From: Shewanella zhangzhouensis
GTDB taxonomy: Bacteria; Pseudomonadota; Gammaproteobacteria; Enterobacterales; Shewanellaceae
NCBI RefSeq assembly: GCF_019457615.1
Contig: NZ_CP080414.1
Span: 1,982,501-2,046,500 of the forward strand
Length of the DNA stretch: 64,000 bases
Direction: 5' to 3'
Shown here: piece after piece, positions 51,261 to 60,703 of the stretch
How positions within the stretch are numbered: the first letter of the stretch is position 1
Layout of the letters: each line of letters opens with the position of its first letter
Made by a program: the position numbers and the translations under genes
The notes under the pieces: generated by a model
What the model was told of the DNA's origin: nothing
Databases searched by the model: none
The model's input: only the letters and a program-made list of their open reading frames with translations

Positions 51261-52303
51261 TTAGCCCCCTTGTCGAGATTTAAGTAGCGCACCAAATCGC
51301 CCTCGGCGACATTGAGCACATCGGCCATGGCCGGGCTCATCACAATGCTGTGGGTTTCGGTATCGAGGCGACATTCATCGCTGACGGTGGCGCGAAATTC
51401 CTTACTGTCGCAGTTGCACACCGCGAGGTGGAATTCACCTTTTAACTCGGCCGGATTGTGGCTTATCACCACCTTGACCCTGTGACTCTGGCGCACCGAC
51501 TTGATTTGCTTAAGCTGGGCTTCCACCGTGGGGCCTGCATCGAACAGGTCTACATAGCCACGATGCATAAAGCCTTCATTTTCCAACAGCTTAAGGGCAG
51601 GAACTGTGTTTTCGTGCACCTGGCCTATGGTATCCCGGGCGGCTTTTGGCAACAGATCCACATAGATGGGGTAGCGGGGCATCAGGTCCGCAATAAAGCC
51701 CTTGTTGCCCACGCCAATCAGGTAATCGGCCTTGGAAAATTCCATATTGAAGAAGGTTTCCCGCAGCCAGCCCCAGAAGGGAGGCTGGCCGTCGGCATCG
51801 GCGGCGCCGCGCATCTCGGCAATCACCAGCTTGGCGAAGCGCTTGGGGTGCTCGGCCATAAACATAAAGCGCACCTTGGACAGGAAGCGGCCATTGAGGC
51901 CCACCCGGTAAGGCTCGCGCAAAAACAGGGTGCAGATTTCGGTCACGCCGGTGTAATCGTTGCCCAGCGTCAGCACTTCCACCGGATTGAAAATATCCAG
52001 CTCTTTGCACTGATGCACCACAGTGCTTTTGTGGAAATGATACAGCGGGCTGCCAAGGCCAACCGAGGCCTCGATACCTGAAGCACCAAGGATTTCGCCG
52101 GTGTCTGTGTCTTCGAGCACAAACAGATAGCCCTGTTCGCCGGGCGCATCGATATCGGCGCCAAAGCTTGCTTCAGAATGGGCGATTTTCTGGGTCAGTT
52201 TTCGCTCGCAAAGGGGCAGGGACGTAAAACCTGCTCCGGATTCCCGCGCCATGGTCATCAGCGCCTGGAAGTCCGAACCCTGTATAGGACGGATAAGTAA
52301 CAT
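51257..52303 (-). CDS. astA: Arginine N-succinyltransferase
   Basis: Transfers succinyl from succinyl-CoA to the alpha-amino group of arginine, the first step of the pathway. The 348-residue protein starts MLLIRPIQGSDFQALMTMA and contains FKARFMF-like and NVFDAGPTVEA-like segments (here LSKVRFMFMAEHPKRFAKLVIAEMRG and LFDAGPTVEA). The start at 52303 fits the family and has AAGAGAA upstream. A longer frame to 52366 runs into the gap behind astC without homology. Confidence 0.95.
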   Translation of the reverse strand: MLLIRPIQGSDFQALMTMARESGAGFTSLPLCERKLTQKIAHSEASFGADIDAPGEQGYLFVLEDTDTGEILGASGIEASVGLGSPLYHFHKSTVVHQCKELDIFNPVEVLTLGNDYTGVTEICTLFLREPYRVGLNGRFLSKVRFMFMAEHPKRFAKLVIAEMRGAADADGQPPFWGWLRETFFNMEFSKADYLIGVGNKGFIADLMPRYPIYVDLLPKAARDTIGQVHENTVPALKLLENEGFMHRGYVDLFDAGPTVEAQLKQIKSVRQSHRVKVVISHNPAELKGEFHLAVCNCDSKEFRATVSDECRLDTETHSIVMSPAMADVLNVAEGDLVRYLNLDKGAK

Positions 52304-52380
52304 AATTCGGTTCTCTTGGTTTGTGTGGAAGGCGAAAGGGCTCAGTGCCCAATCGCCTGTTCGCACAAGTGCCTGGGGGC

Positions 52381-53598
52381 TTAACCGGCGTTAAGCCTGG
52401 CAACCAATTTGGCGATGGCGGCGTCGAAACGCGCCAGGCCTTCCCGAACATCTGCCTCAGGAATGATAAGAGAAGGGGCGAAACGCACCACGTTTTGACC
52501 GGCCATCAGCAAGAGCACACCTTCTTCGGCGGCGGCCAGCATAAAGTCGCGGGCCTTGCCGGCGTAGTCGGCATTGAGCGCCGCGCCCAAGAGCAGACCC
52601 TTGCCACGCACTTCGGTGAAGACCTGATACTTGTCGTTGATGGCAGTGAGACCATCGCGGAACAGCTGCTCGCGGGCTTTTACGCCATCCAGCACTTCCG
52701 GGGTGTTCACTGTGTTAAAGGCCGCCAGACCCACGGCACAGGCCAGTGGGTTGCCGCCATAAGTGCTGCCGTGGGTGCCCACCACCAGATGCTTGGCAAG
52801 TTCAGTGGTGGTCAGCATGGCGCCGATGGGGAAACCGCCGCCAAGGGCTTTGGCTGTGGTCAGTACATCCGGGGTAACACCCAGGCCCATATAGGCGTAG
52901 AGCTCGCCGGTGCGGCCAACGCCGGTTTGTACTTCATCGAATACCAGCAGCGCATTGTGCTGGTCACACAGCTCGCGCACGCCCTTGATGAATTCTGGGG
53001 TTGGATTAATGATGCCGCCTTCACCCTGCAGCGGCTCAAGTACCACGGCGCAGGTCCGATCGGAAATCAGTGCCTTCACGCTTTCAAGGTTATTGTATTC
53101 GGCATGGTCGATATCGGCGGGCTTGGGGCCAAAGCCATCGGAGTAGGCTGGCTGACCGCCCACGGATACGGTAAACAGGGTACGGCCATGGAAGCCTTGT
53201 TTGAAGGCGATGATCTGCGATTTATCAGCGCCAAACTTGTTCAGCGCCACGCGGCGTACCAGTTTGAGGGCCGCTTCGTTGGCTTCGGCGCCAGAGTTGG
53301 CAAAATACACCTTCTCGGCGAAGGTGTTATCCACCAATTGCTTGGCCAGCATCAGCGCAGGCTCGTTGGTCATGGTGTTGGACAGGTGCCACAGCTTTTG
53401 TGCCTGTTCAGTGAGGGCCGACACCAGTGCAGGGTGGCAATGGCCCAGGCAGTTCACAGCAATACCACCGGCGAAATCGATAAACTCGCGGCCTTGCTGA
53501 TCCCACAGGCGTGACCCCAGGCCCTTTACCGGAATGATAGGGGATGGCGCGTAGTTGGGAACCATCACTTCATCGAATAAACTTCTGTTGATATGCAT
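52381..53598 (-). CDS. astC: Succinylornithine / acetylornithine aminotransferase
   Basis: PLP-dependent class III aminotransferase of 405 residues. The motifs are LLVFDEVQTGVGRTG (Asp binding the pyridine nitrogen) and TTAKALGGGFPIGA (Lys forming the Schiff base). In this position, ahead of astA and astD, it converts succinylornithine. It is also close to ArgD, and in some bacteria one enzyme serves both arginine synthesis and breakdown. The start at 53598 (MHINRSLFDEVMVPNYAPSP) fits the family. astB and astE are not in this window. Confidence 0.93.
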   Translation of the reverse strand: MHINRSLFDEVMVPNYAPSPIIPVKGLGSRLWDQQGREFIDFAGGIAVNCLGHCHPALVSALTEQAQKLWHLSNTMTNEPALMLAKQLVDNTFAEKVYFANSGAEANEAALKLVRRVALNKFGADKSQIIAFKQGFHGRTLFTVSVGGQPAYSDGFGPKPADIDHAEYNNLESVKALISDRTCAVVLEPLQGEGGIINPTPEFIKGVRELCDQHNALLVFDEVQTGVGRTGELYAYMGLGVTPDVLTTAKALGGGFPIGAMLTTTELAKHLVVGTHGSTYGGNPLACAVGLAAFNTVNTPEVLDGVKAREQLFRDGLTAINDKYQVFTEVRGKGLLLGAALNADYAGKARDFMLAAAEEGVLLLMAGQNVVRFAPSLIIPEADVREGLARFDAAIAKLVARLNAG

Positions 53599-53751
53599 GC
53601 AAAGCCTCTGTTTTTGTATTGTTTTATCGTCGGGCTCAAGGCCCATTCTTTAGTTATCCCTGTATTATATTGAGCAGAAGTTGCAATTTGCAGCAGCGTT
53701 ATTAACAATATGTTCGGTGTAAATTACAAAATAACGGAATGATTTATCAAA

Positions 53752-54180
53752 ATGATAAGCAAAGAGGACGAGCGGTTACTGGCACTGCTTAAAAATAATG
53801 CCCGCATTAGCGTATCGGATCTGGCCCGCGCACTGGATTTATCCCGCTCGACCGTACAGACCCGCATTGCCCGGCTTGAGCAAACCGGCGTGATAAAAGG
53901 TTATGGGGTGGAGCTTGGCGAGTCCTACACCAGCCACCTGGTATCGGCCCATGTGGCAATTAAGGTGAAGCAGAAATTCACCACCAAAACCAATGTGGAA
54001 TTAAAGAAGATGCACATGATCAGCGAGTTGTACGCCATCAGCGGCGAGTACGACCTGATTGCCGTGGTGCAGGCGCAAACCACGGAGCAGCTCAGTCACC
54101 TGCTGGATGATATTGGCAACCTTGATGGGGTAGAGCGCACCACTTCGTCGGTGATTCTGGAAACCAAGTTCAAGCGCTGA
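53752..54180 (+). CDS. Lrp/AsnC-family transcriptional regulator
   Basis: This 142-residue protein has an N-terminal helix-turn-helix (ISVSDLARALDLSRSTVQTRIARLEQTGVI, about 20-50) and a C-terminal RAM ligand-binding domain (about 68-140). It is divergent from astC across about 150 bases of A+T-rich DNA. It probably controls the ast genes in response to an amino acid, but this is inferred from position only. Confidence 0.88.
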   Translation: MISKEDERLLALLKNNARISVSDLARALDLSRSTVQTRIARLEQTGVIKGYGVELGESYTSHLVSAHVAIKVKQKFTTKTNVELKKMHMISELYAISGEYDLIAVVQAQTTEQLSHLLDDIGNLDGVERTTSSVILETKFKR

Positions 54181-54259
54181 TGGCGCGGCTATAGCTTGAT
54201 GACTGAAGCTTGATGACTGAGCTGAAAAAACCGAGCAGTTTAAGCTTTGGCGTGCTTGG

Positions 54260-55150
54260 TTAATGGCGGCGCTTTATCTCATCAATCAGCGCCGTTGCCA
54301 GCGGAGTCGTAGCGATGCTTTTTGAGGTGATAAGCACCACAGGAATTTGGTAGCAGTATTTTTCCGGCAAAATCGCTTTAAACAGCCCCTTATCGACCCA
54401 GTGGCTGGCGTAGTGCTCCGGCAGGTAACCGATAAATTTGCCCGACAGGATAAGATGGGCAATGCCTTCATCGTGGTAGGCGGTGGCGGTGTTTTGATAG
54501 TTAAGGTCGTCGTTACGCATCTCTTTGTCGCGCATATAGTTACTGGTAATAACCTCGGCGTTTTGGAGCAGCGCAGGCACCTTGTCTGGTTGGCAGTCAA
54601 ACAGTGGATGACCGACACCGCAATACAAGTAGTTGGTTTCGTTGTGCAGTGGGTGGTAATCCAGCCCGCGCAAATGATGACGGCTTACGCCAATTCCCAC
54701 CAAAGAGCGGCCGTTGACCACAGAGGTTTCCACCTCCCGCGCTTCACACACGTTGATATCAAACTGGATATGGTTGCTTTTGGCTTTGAGCGCCGCAATC
54801 ACCCCGGCAATGTCACAACGCGGGTCGCTCACCAAAGTATCAATTACCGCAATGCTGACCCGGCCGGCAAGTTCCTGCTTGGCACTGGCCACGGTGGATG
54901 CAAAGGCGTCGCAGTGCTGCAGCAGCTCCAACGATGCCTGATAGGTTACCCGGCCAGACTCTGTCAGTTCAAAGCCGCTGCGGCCACGCTTACACAGTTT
55001 TATGCCGAGGCGCACTTCCAAATCCGACAGGTGTGCGCTGATGGTGGAGCGGCCAATATTGAGCCGGGATTCTGCCGCCGACAGGCCGCCGCACTCCACA
55101 ATGGCCACGAATATCCTCAGCAGCTTTAAATCGACGTCATGAACCTGCAC
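54260..55150 (-). CDS. LysR-family transcriptional regulator
   Basis: This 296-residue regulator has the LysR winged helix at the N-terminus (LLRIFVAIVECGGLSAAESRLNIGRSTISAHLSDLEVRLG, about 9-48) and a substrate-binding domain after about residue 90. The start is GTG with AGGAAGG upstream. It is divergent from hutH, with 204 bases between them, suggesting control of the hut genes. Known hut regulators are usually HutC (GntR family), so this pairing is noteworthy. Confidence 0.88.
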   Translation of the reverse strand: MQVHDVDLKLLRIFVAIVECGGLSAAESRLNIGRSTISAHLSDLEVRLGIKLCKRGRSGFELTESGRVTYQASLELLQHCDAFASTVASAKQELAGRVSIAVIDTLVSDPRCDIAGVIAALKAKSNHIQFDINVCEAREVETSVVNGRSLVGIGVSRHHLRGLDYHPLHNETNYLYCGVGHPLFDCQPDKVPALLQNAEVITSNYMRDKEMRNDDLNYQNTATAYHDEGIAHLILSGKFIGYLPEHYASHWVDKGLFKAILPEKYCYQIPVVLITSKSIATTPLATALIDEIKRRH

Positions 55151-55354
55151 TTATGCCTTCCTGTGGTGACTGTCTATCGAATGCTGCTCAGCTGCGAATA
55201 AACATGTCTGACAATAGTTCGATAAATCCGGAATGAATTACGGTTATTGTGCATTTATAAAACTTCAGCGGCAAGCTAGCATGATGGCAATAGGGGTAAA
55301 CCATGGGCTTTACCCACAAATAAAAACGATAAAACAAATTGTTAGGAGCCAAAG

Positions 55355-56848
55355 ATGCGTTTTAGATATGGTGTTGACCATCTCACTCTCGAAACCGTAA
55401 ACGGCATTGCCAACGGCAGTATTCAAGCCGAGCTGTGTCAGCAAGCCATCGACAAGATCAACGCCAGCCGCCATAACGTGGATGTGATGGCCGCATCCGA
55501 CAAGGCCATTTACGGCATCAACACCGGCTTTGGCCCCCTGTGCGACACCCAAATCTCCCCCGCCGAAACACACCTCTTGCAGAAAAACCTGCTGATCACC
55601 CATGCGGTGGGCGTGGGCGAGCCGATTGCCAAGTCTATCTCCAAGCTGATGCTGATCACCAAGGTACACGCACTGAGCCAGGGCTTCTCCGGCATTCGCC
55701 TGGAAGTGGTTGAGCGCATGCTGGCCTTTATCGCCCTTGATCTTATTCCTGTGGTGCCAGAGCAGGGCTCTGTGGGCGCCTCGGGCGATCTCGCGCCGCT
55801 GTCGCACCTCTTTTTGCCGCTGATTGGCGAAGGTGAGTTCTGGCAGGGCGATAGCATAGTTTCTGCCGCCGAAGCGCTGAAGGCCAATGGCCTTGCACCA
55901 CTTGAGCTGCACGCCAAAGAAGGCCTGGCGCTGATTAACGGCACCCAGTTTATTTTGTCCCATGCCATTACCGCGCTGACCAAGATGGCGTATCTGCTTG
56001 ATTTGGCGGATATGGCCGGCGCCATGAGCATTGAAGGCATGCAGGGCAGTCAGTCGCCGTTTCGCGCCGAACTGCATGAAATACGCCCCTTTGCCGGCAA
56101 TATCGAAGTAGCCGCCCGTATGCGCAAGTTCTTTGCCGGCTCTGAGAACATGGCTTCCCACGAAGATTGCGACCGGGTGCAGGATCCATACTCGCTGCGC
56201 TGTATCCCCCAGGTACACGGCGCCTCACGCAATGCCTTCAATCATTTGAAGGAGCTGGCCGAAATCGAGATGAACTCGGTCACCGACAACCCGATTGTAA
56301 TCAGCAGCGAAGAAGCCATTTCCGGTGGCGGTTTCCACGGCCAGCCTCTGGCCATGGTGCTGGATTACACCTCCATTGCTGCGGCTGAGCTCGGTAACAT
56401 TGCCGATCGCCGCTGCTACTTGCTGCTGGAAGGTCTGCACGGTCTGCCGCGCCTTTTAACCACCTCCGGCGGCCTTAACTCCGGAATGATGATCCCCCAG
56501 TACGTAACCGCAGCGCTGGTTACCGAAAACAAATCCCTGTGCTTCCCGCCATCGGCCGACAGCGTGCCTACCTCCATGGGCCAGGAAGACCATGTGTCCA
56601 TGGGCAGCATCTCCGGTCGTAAGCTCAACCAGATTTTGGGTAACCTTGAGAAAATCTTCGCCATCGAACTGATGTATGCCGCACAGGCCATTGATTTCCG
56701 CCGCCCCAACCGCTGCTCTGACATTATTGAGCAAAACCATGCCCTTATTCGCGAGAAAGTGGCCAAGCTTGAAGAAGACAGACTGCTCAAGCCCGATATT
56801 GACGCCATCATTGCCCTGGTGAAAGCCCAGGCCTTTATCGTGAACTGA
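55355..56848 (+). CDS. hutH: Histidine ammonia-lyase
   Basis: Removes ammonia from histidine to give urocanate. The 497-residue protein contains the tripeptide Ala142-Ser143-Gly144 (GSVGASGDLAPL) that cyclises to the MIO prosthetic group, exactly at the usual position. The Tyr loop YGINTGFG and the GLNSGMMIPQY segment are present. GTTAGGAG precedes the ATG. hutU follows after 15 bases, so the pair is an operon. Confidence 0.97.
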   Translation: MRFRYGVDHLTLETVNGIANGSIQAELCQQAIDKINASRHNVDVMAASDKAIYGINTGFGPLCDTQISPAETHLLQKNLLITHAVGVGEPIAKSISKLMLITKVHALSQGFSGIRLEVVERMLAFIALDLIPVVPEQGSVGASGDLAPLSHLFLPLIGEGEFWQGDSIVSAAEALKANGLAPLELHAKEGLALINGTQFILSHAITALTKMAYLLDLADMAGAMSIEGMQGSQSPFRAELHEIRPFAGNIEVAARMRKFFAGSENMASHEDCDRVQDPYSLRCIPQVHGASRNAFNHLKELAEIEMNSVTDNPIVISSEEAISGGGFHGQPLAMVLDYTSIAAAELGNIADRRCYLLLEGLHGLPRLLTTSGGLNSGMMIPQYVTAALVTENKSLCFPPSADSVPTSMGQEDHVSMGSISGRKLNQILGNLEKIFAIELMYAAQAIDFRRPNRCSDIIEQNHALIREKVAKLEEDRLLKPDIDAIIALVKAQAFIVN

Positions 56849-56863
56849 GGGAGGCAATACAGA

Positions 56864-58876
56864 ATGGATACTCAGATGACTTTTCAAGCACAAATCCAGC
56901 AGGGGATCCCAAGCGAACTGCCTGCGCCAAAGCCTTATCCTGCGGGGGCCAACCGTGCGCCCAAGCGCAAAGACATTCTCACCCCGGCCGAAAAACAGCT
57001 GGCGGTGCGAAACGCGCTGCGCTATTTCCCTGCCGAGTGGCATCAGGAACTGGCGGTAGAGTTTGCCAAAGAACTCAATGACTTTGGCCGTATCTACATG
57101 TACCGCTTCAAGCCTGAATACGCCATGAAGGCCCGCGCCATTTCCGACTATCCGGCCAAATGTGAACAGGCTGCCGCCATCATGCTGATGGTCGATAACA
57201 ACCTAGACCCGGCAGTGGCCCAGCATCCTGAAGAGCTGATCACCTACGGTGGTAATGGCGCCGTGTTCCAGAACTGGGCTCAGTATCGCCTGACCATGAA
57301 GTACTTAAGCGAGATGGAAGCGGATCAGACCCTGCACCTGTACTCGGGTCACCCCATGGGGCTGTTCCCCTCCTCAGTGGATGCGCCGCGGGTGGTGGTA
57401 ACCAACGGTATGATGATCCCCAACTACTCCAAGCCCGACGACTGGGAGCGCTTCAACGCGCTGGGTGTGACCCAATACGGCCAGATGACCGCAGGTTCCT
57501 TTATGTACATCGGCCCCCAGGGCATTGTGCACGGCACCACCATCACGGTAATGAACGGTTTCCGTAAGGTGCTGGAAAAGGGCGATAGCCCCAAGGGCAA
57601 GATTTTCCTTACCGCCGGTCTTGGCGGCATGAGCGGTGCTCAGCCCAAGGCGGGGAACATCGCCGGCTGTATCACAGTGTGCGCCGAGGTGAATCCCAAG
57701 GCCGCCACCAAGCGCCACGAGCAAGGCTGGGTGGATGAGCTTATCGACAACATGCCAGCGCTGGTTGAGCGGGTAAAGCAGGCTCAGGCCAATGAAGAAG
57801 TGGTATCCATTGCCTTTATCGGCAACGTGGTAAACGTATGGGAAGCCTTTGACGAGCATGATATTTTTGTTCACCTTGGCTCAGATCAAACCTCGCTGCA
57901 CAATCCCTGGTCCGGCGGCTACTACCCGGTGGATGTAAGCTTCGATGAGTCCAACCGCCTCATCCGGGAAGAGCCTGAGCTGTTTAAAGCCAAGGTGCAG
58001 GCCACTCTCAAGCGCCACGCCGAGGCCATTAACCGCCATACCGCCAAGGGCACTTACTTCTTCGATTACGGTAACGCCTTCCTGCTGGAGGCCTCCCGCG
58101 CCGGTGGCGATGTGATGGCAGCCAATGGCATCGACTTTAAGTATCCATCCTACGTGCAGGACATTCTGGGCCCCATGTGTTTCGACTATGGCTTTGGCCC
58201 GTTCCGCTGGGTGTGTACTTCGGGCAACAGTGCCGATCTCGACCGTACCGACGCCATTGCCGCCGAGGTGTTGGAACGCCTGATGGCCCAGTCACCTGAA
58301 GAAATTCAGCAGCAGATGCAGGACAACATCACCTGGATTAAAGACGCCAAAGAAAACAAGCTGGTGGTGGGTTCACAGGCGCGCATTCTCTATGCCGACG
58401 CCGAAGGCCGGATGGAAATCGCCAAGGCCTTTAACGATGCCATTAGCCGCGGCGAAATTGGCCCTGTGGTGCTTGGCCGTGACCACCACGACGTGAGCGG
58501 CACCGATTCACCGTTCCGCGAAACTTCCAACATCTATGATGGCAGTCGCTTTACCGCCGATATGGCGATTCATAACGTGATTGGCGACAGCTTCCGCGGC
58601 GCTACCTGGGTGTCCATCCACAACGGCGGCGGGGTAGGTTGGGGCGAAGTGATTAACGGTGGCTTCGGCATGCTGCTCGATGGCAGCGAGGCCGCCGAGC
58701 GCCGCTTAAAATCGATGCTGCTGTTCGATGTGAATAACGGCATTGCCCGTCGCAGCTGGGCCCGCAACGAAGAAGCCAACTTCGCCATCAAACGGGAAAT
58801 GGCCCGCACGCCCAAGCTTAAGGTGACCCTGGCCAATCGCGTCGATGACGACATCATCAATGGGCTTGAGTTTTAA
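56864..58876 (+). CDS. hutU: Urocanate hydratase
   Basis: Converts urocanate to imidazolonepropionate with tightly bound NAD+. The 670-residue length is that of the longer urocanase subgroup; the classical HutU is about 555 residues. The segments ITYGGNGAVFQNWAQYRL and GLGGMSGAQPKAG (NAD site), plus RDHHDVSGTDSPFRETSN, are conserved. The start has GAGGGAGG upstream. hutI and hutG are not in the window. Confidence 0.95.
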   Translation: MDTQMTFQAQIQQGIPSELPAPKPYPAGANRAPKRKDILTPAEKQLAVRNALRYFPAEWHQELAVEFAKELNDFGRIYMYRFKPEYAMKARAISDYPAKCEQAAAIMLMVDNNLDPAVAQHPEELITYGGNGAVFQNWAQYRLTMKYLSEMEADQTLHLYSGHPMGLFPSSVDAPRVVVTNGMMIPNYSKPDDWERFNALGVTQYGQMTAGSFMYIGPQGIVHGTTITVMNGFRKVLEKGDSPKGKIFLTAGLGGMSGAQPKAGNIAGCITVCAEVNPKAATKRHEQGWVDELIDNMPALVERVKQAQANEEVVSIAFIGNVVNVWEAFDEHDIFVHLGSDQTSLHNPWSGGYYPVDVSFDESNRLIREEPELFKAKVQATLKRHAEAINRHTAKGTYFFDYGNAFLLEASRAGGDVMAANGIDFKYPSYVQDILGPMCFDYGFGPFRWVCTSGNSADLDRTDAIAAEVLERLMAQSPEEIQQQMQDNITWIKDAKENKLVVGSQARILYADAEGRMEIAKAFNDAISRGEIGPVVLGRDHHDVSGTDSPFRETSNIYDGSRFTADMAIHNVIGDSFRGATWVSIHNGGGVGWGEVINGGFGMLLDGSEAAERRLKSMLLFDVNNGIARRSWARNEEANFAIKREMARTPKLKVTLANRVDDDIINGLEF

Positions 58877-59382
58877 GCTTGGTTGAGGCGGCAGCACACA
58901 CGCGACAGTGAGCGCTGAGTGGTTATCAGGCAAGCTCACGCTCATATCGAATAAAAAACGCCCTGCGGGGCGTTTTTTATTGGGCCTGCACTGAACGTAA
59001 AACATCGGATAACACCAAACAGCATCTGAGTGTCTAGGCAGTTTGAGCATAGATGGACGGTTAACGACTTGATTTATAACACTTGCATAACATGAGTCGA
59101 TTCTGAGAAGATGCGGTTTAACAGGATGTCTCAGAGGGTAATTATGGACGATGTACTCACTTCGCCCCTGCGGTAGCCATGCCAATTAGGTGCTGAACCG
59201 CTATATGGTTGGCGCCTTCCTGAGTCCGGGCCACCCTATTTCATCATCAGCTTAATCTGTCCAACGGACTCACAGTCCCAGCATAATGCTGGCCCAGAAC
59301 ATGGGTATAAATCTGCGTGGTCTTCTTCAATATGGTGGCTCTCGCGTTCCAGGTAACGACTTCAAGAATGGAGCTGTTGTAT
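58877..59382 (+). other. Boundary between hutU and the cassette array
   Basis: About 500 bases that hold the hutU terminator and no recognisable gene. No integrase gene is present on either strand. A GTTTAAC at 59116 and an ATTAGGT at 59185 could be the ends of a decayed attC site, but the arms between them are not clearly complementary. Confidence 0.55.
58951..58980 (+). terminator. Rho-independent terminator after hutU
   Basis: ATAAAAAACGCCC and its exact complement GGGCGTTTTTTAT enclose TGCG. Confidence 0.9.
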
Positions 59383-59541
59383 ATGGCACAGCTGGATCGA
59401 TTTAAAAACCGCCCGCTTCGTTGCGTTTTATTTTGTAAAGAGGAAGCTCCTGACTACCTCGTTCCATGGGTGTTATTTAGTCTTGCTGTTACAACTAGTG
59501 CCTTGACCTATTTTTGTGTCACTGTTGATGATGTGGGCTAA
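59383..59541 (+). CDS. Small membrane protein of the first visible cassette
   Basis: This 52-residue protein has one membrane segment (about residues 29-46, WVLFSLAVTTSALTYFCV). The start at 59383 has GGAG 9 bases upstream; other in-frame ATGs lie at 59368 and 59332. The stop TAA lies inside the R'' box of the following attC site, as is typical for integron cassettes. No family is recognised. Confidence 0.5.
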   Translation: MAQLDRFKNRPLRCVLFCKEEAPDYLVPWVLFSLAVTTSALTYFCVTVDDVG

Positions 59542-59635
59542 CAATGCCAAGCACGGCGACGCCTACTACATTGCGGCTTTGCCTCCATTTCGTAGCCGTG
59601 CATGCTGGCGGTGTTTTTGTTCTTTAAGGTTATGC
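59536..59635 (+). repeat. attC site 1
   Basis: GGCTAAC at 59536 and GTTATGC at 59629 bound an imperfect palindrome (GCCAAGCACGGC against GCCGTGCATGCTGGC). The core overlaps the start codon of the next cassette gene. Confidence 0.75.
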
Positions 59636-60261
59636 GTAAACAACTAACTCTTTTTCTTTGTGTCGTCGCTATCAATGCTTGTTCCGCTGATAACAGAGCG
59701 GTTGAAGTAACTGCTTTGCTCGAGTCCGGAAAAATCTTATCAGCCATAGAAGTTGTCAGTATCGATGAGTGCTCAACCGAAAATGAAGCTTGTGCATTTT
59801 TGGGTGTTGGACTACTTAAATTCGGTGGCTCGGAACATATCGAGCTTGCGAAAAGGTACATAGTAGCTGCAGCAAACTCTGGCAATCTAAGAGCGAAAGT
59901 AGTTCTGGGTAATTTTAAAATTGAGGGTTCTTATTTCGATAAGTCCCCTGTGGAAGGCATTGCTTTGCTTAAAGAAGTTGCTTCATTGGGCGCTTCAGAA
60001 GGCAAGTATTATCTCGCACATCAATTTTACTCCGGTAAGCATGTAAAAAAAGATGTAAAGAAAGCATTGAAGTTGTTTACTGAAGCATCAATGCTTGGCC
60101 ATAAATACGCTCACTATAATGCAGGTGTTCTTTATTACGAACTGTATAAAGACTGTCAAATCACAGAGCAGTTCTTCGCAAGAGGCGCGCAATTTGACGA
60201 GCATGCGAAAGTCGCTTTGGAACAAATACGAGCTGAACCACCATGTGGCAAAACGCAATAA
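59632..60261 (+). CDS. Sel1-repeat lipoprotein (cassette gene)
   Basis: This 209-residue protein has a lipoprotein signal, MRKQLTLFLCVVAINACS, with Cys as the likely lipidated residue at about 17. Several Sel1-like helical repeats follow (AKRYIVAAANSGNLRAKVVLG, GIALLKEVASLGASEGKYYLA, ALKLFTEASMLGHKYAHYNAG). Such repeats mediate protein contacts. The ATG lies in the cassette core, two bases inside the recombination point. An upstream in-frame start at 59602 would lie in the previous attC and is rejected. Confidence 0.85.
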   Translation: MRKQLTLFLCVVAINACSADNRAVEVTALLESGKILSAIEVVSIDECSTENEACAFLGVGLLKFGGSEHIELAKRYIVAAANSGNLRAKVVLGNFKIEGSYFDKSPVEGIALLKEVASLGASEGKYYLAHQFYSGKHVKKDVKKALKLFTEASMLGHKYAHYNAGVLYYELYKDCQITEQFFARGAQFDEHAKVALEQIRAEPPCGKTQ

Positions 60262-60328
60262 CAAGCAAAGGCAGCATCGCCCCGAGGGCTGGACGCGCTA
60301 ACCCGCGCCGCTGCTTTCGGCGTTAGGT
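60256..60328 (+). repeat. attC site 2
   Basis: CAATAAC (60256) and GTTAGGT (60322) bound about 60 bases with the paired arms GGCAGC and GCTGC. The TAA stop of the Sel1 gene lies in the first box. Confidence 0.88.
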
Positions 60329-60333
60329 ACACG

Positions 60334-60699
60334 ATGAAAGTTTCTCCTCCTGAGTACAAAGTCATAGGATTAAAAGCATACTTTTTAACTTTGAGTATCA
60401 TTGGAATTCTATATCTATTGGCCATGTTGTTTATGCCAGAACAAAAAGCCTTCTGGACAGCGATGACAAAAATTCTTTGGTTAGTGATTTTTATTTTCTG
60501 TACTTGGAGTGCTATTAACGGTAAAAAATCAATCGCAACTAAGCAGTATCCGGCTCCCGGGACTTATGTTTTAAGCACATGGGAAGTGTGTAAGGGTGAA
60601 AAAGCAGTCACTTTAGGTAAATATTTATATTGGCTAAGTTCTGTCATGTCGGTGCTTAGCTTTATTGTCGTTTGCTATTTAATTTTTGTGAGTGGCTAA
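60334..60699 (+). CDS. Small three-helix membrane protein (cassette gene)
   Basis: This 121-residue protein has hydrophobic segments at about 15-35 (AYFLTLSIIGILYLLAMLF), 44-60 (ILWLVIFIFCTWSA) and 97-120 (LYWLSSVMSVLSFIVVCYLIF). No family is recognised. The ATG stands 11 bases after the cassette boundary, and no strong ribosome site is visible. Confidence 0.65.
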   Translation: MKVSPPEYKVIGLKAYFLTLSIIGILYLLAMLFMPEQKAFWTAMTKILWLVIFIFCTWSAINGKKSIATKQYPAPGTYVLSTWEVCKGEKAVTLGKYLYWLSSVMSVLSFIVVCYLIFVSG

Positions 60700-60703
60700 G
60701 TAT

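Noticed and set aside
55310..56218. 302-codon open frame antisense to hutH
   Set aside because: It covers the MIO region of hutH in reverse and shows no recognisable domain.
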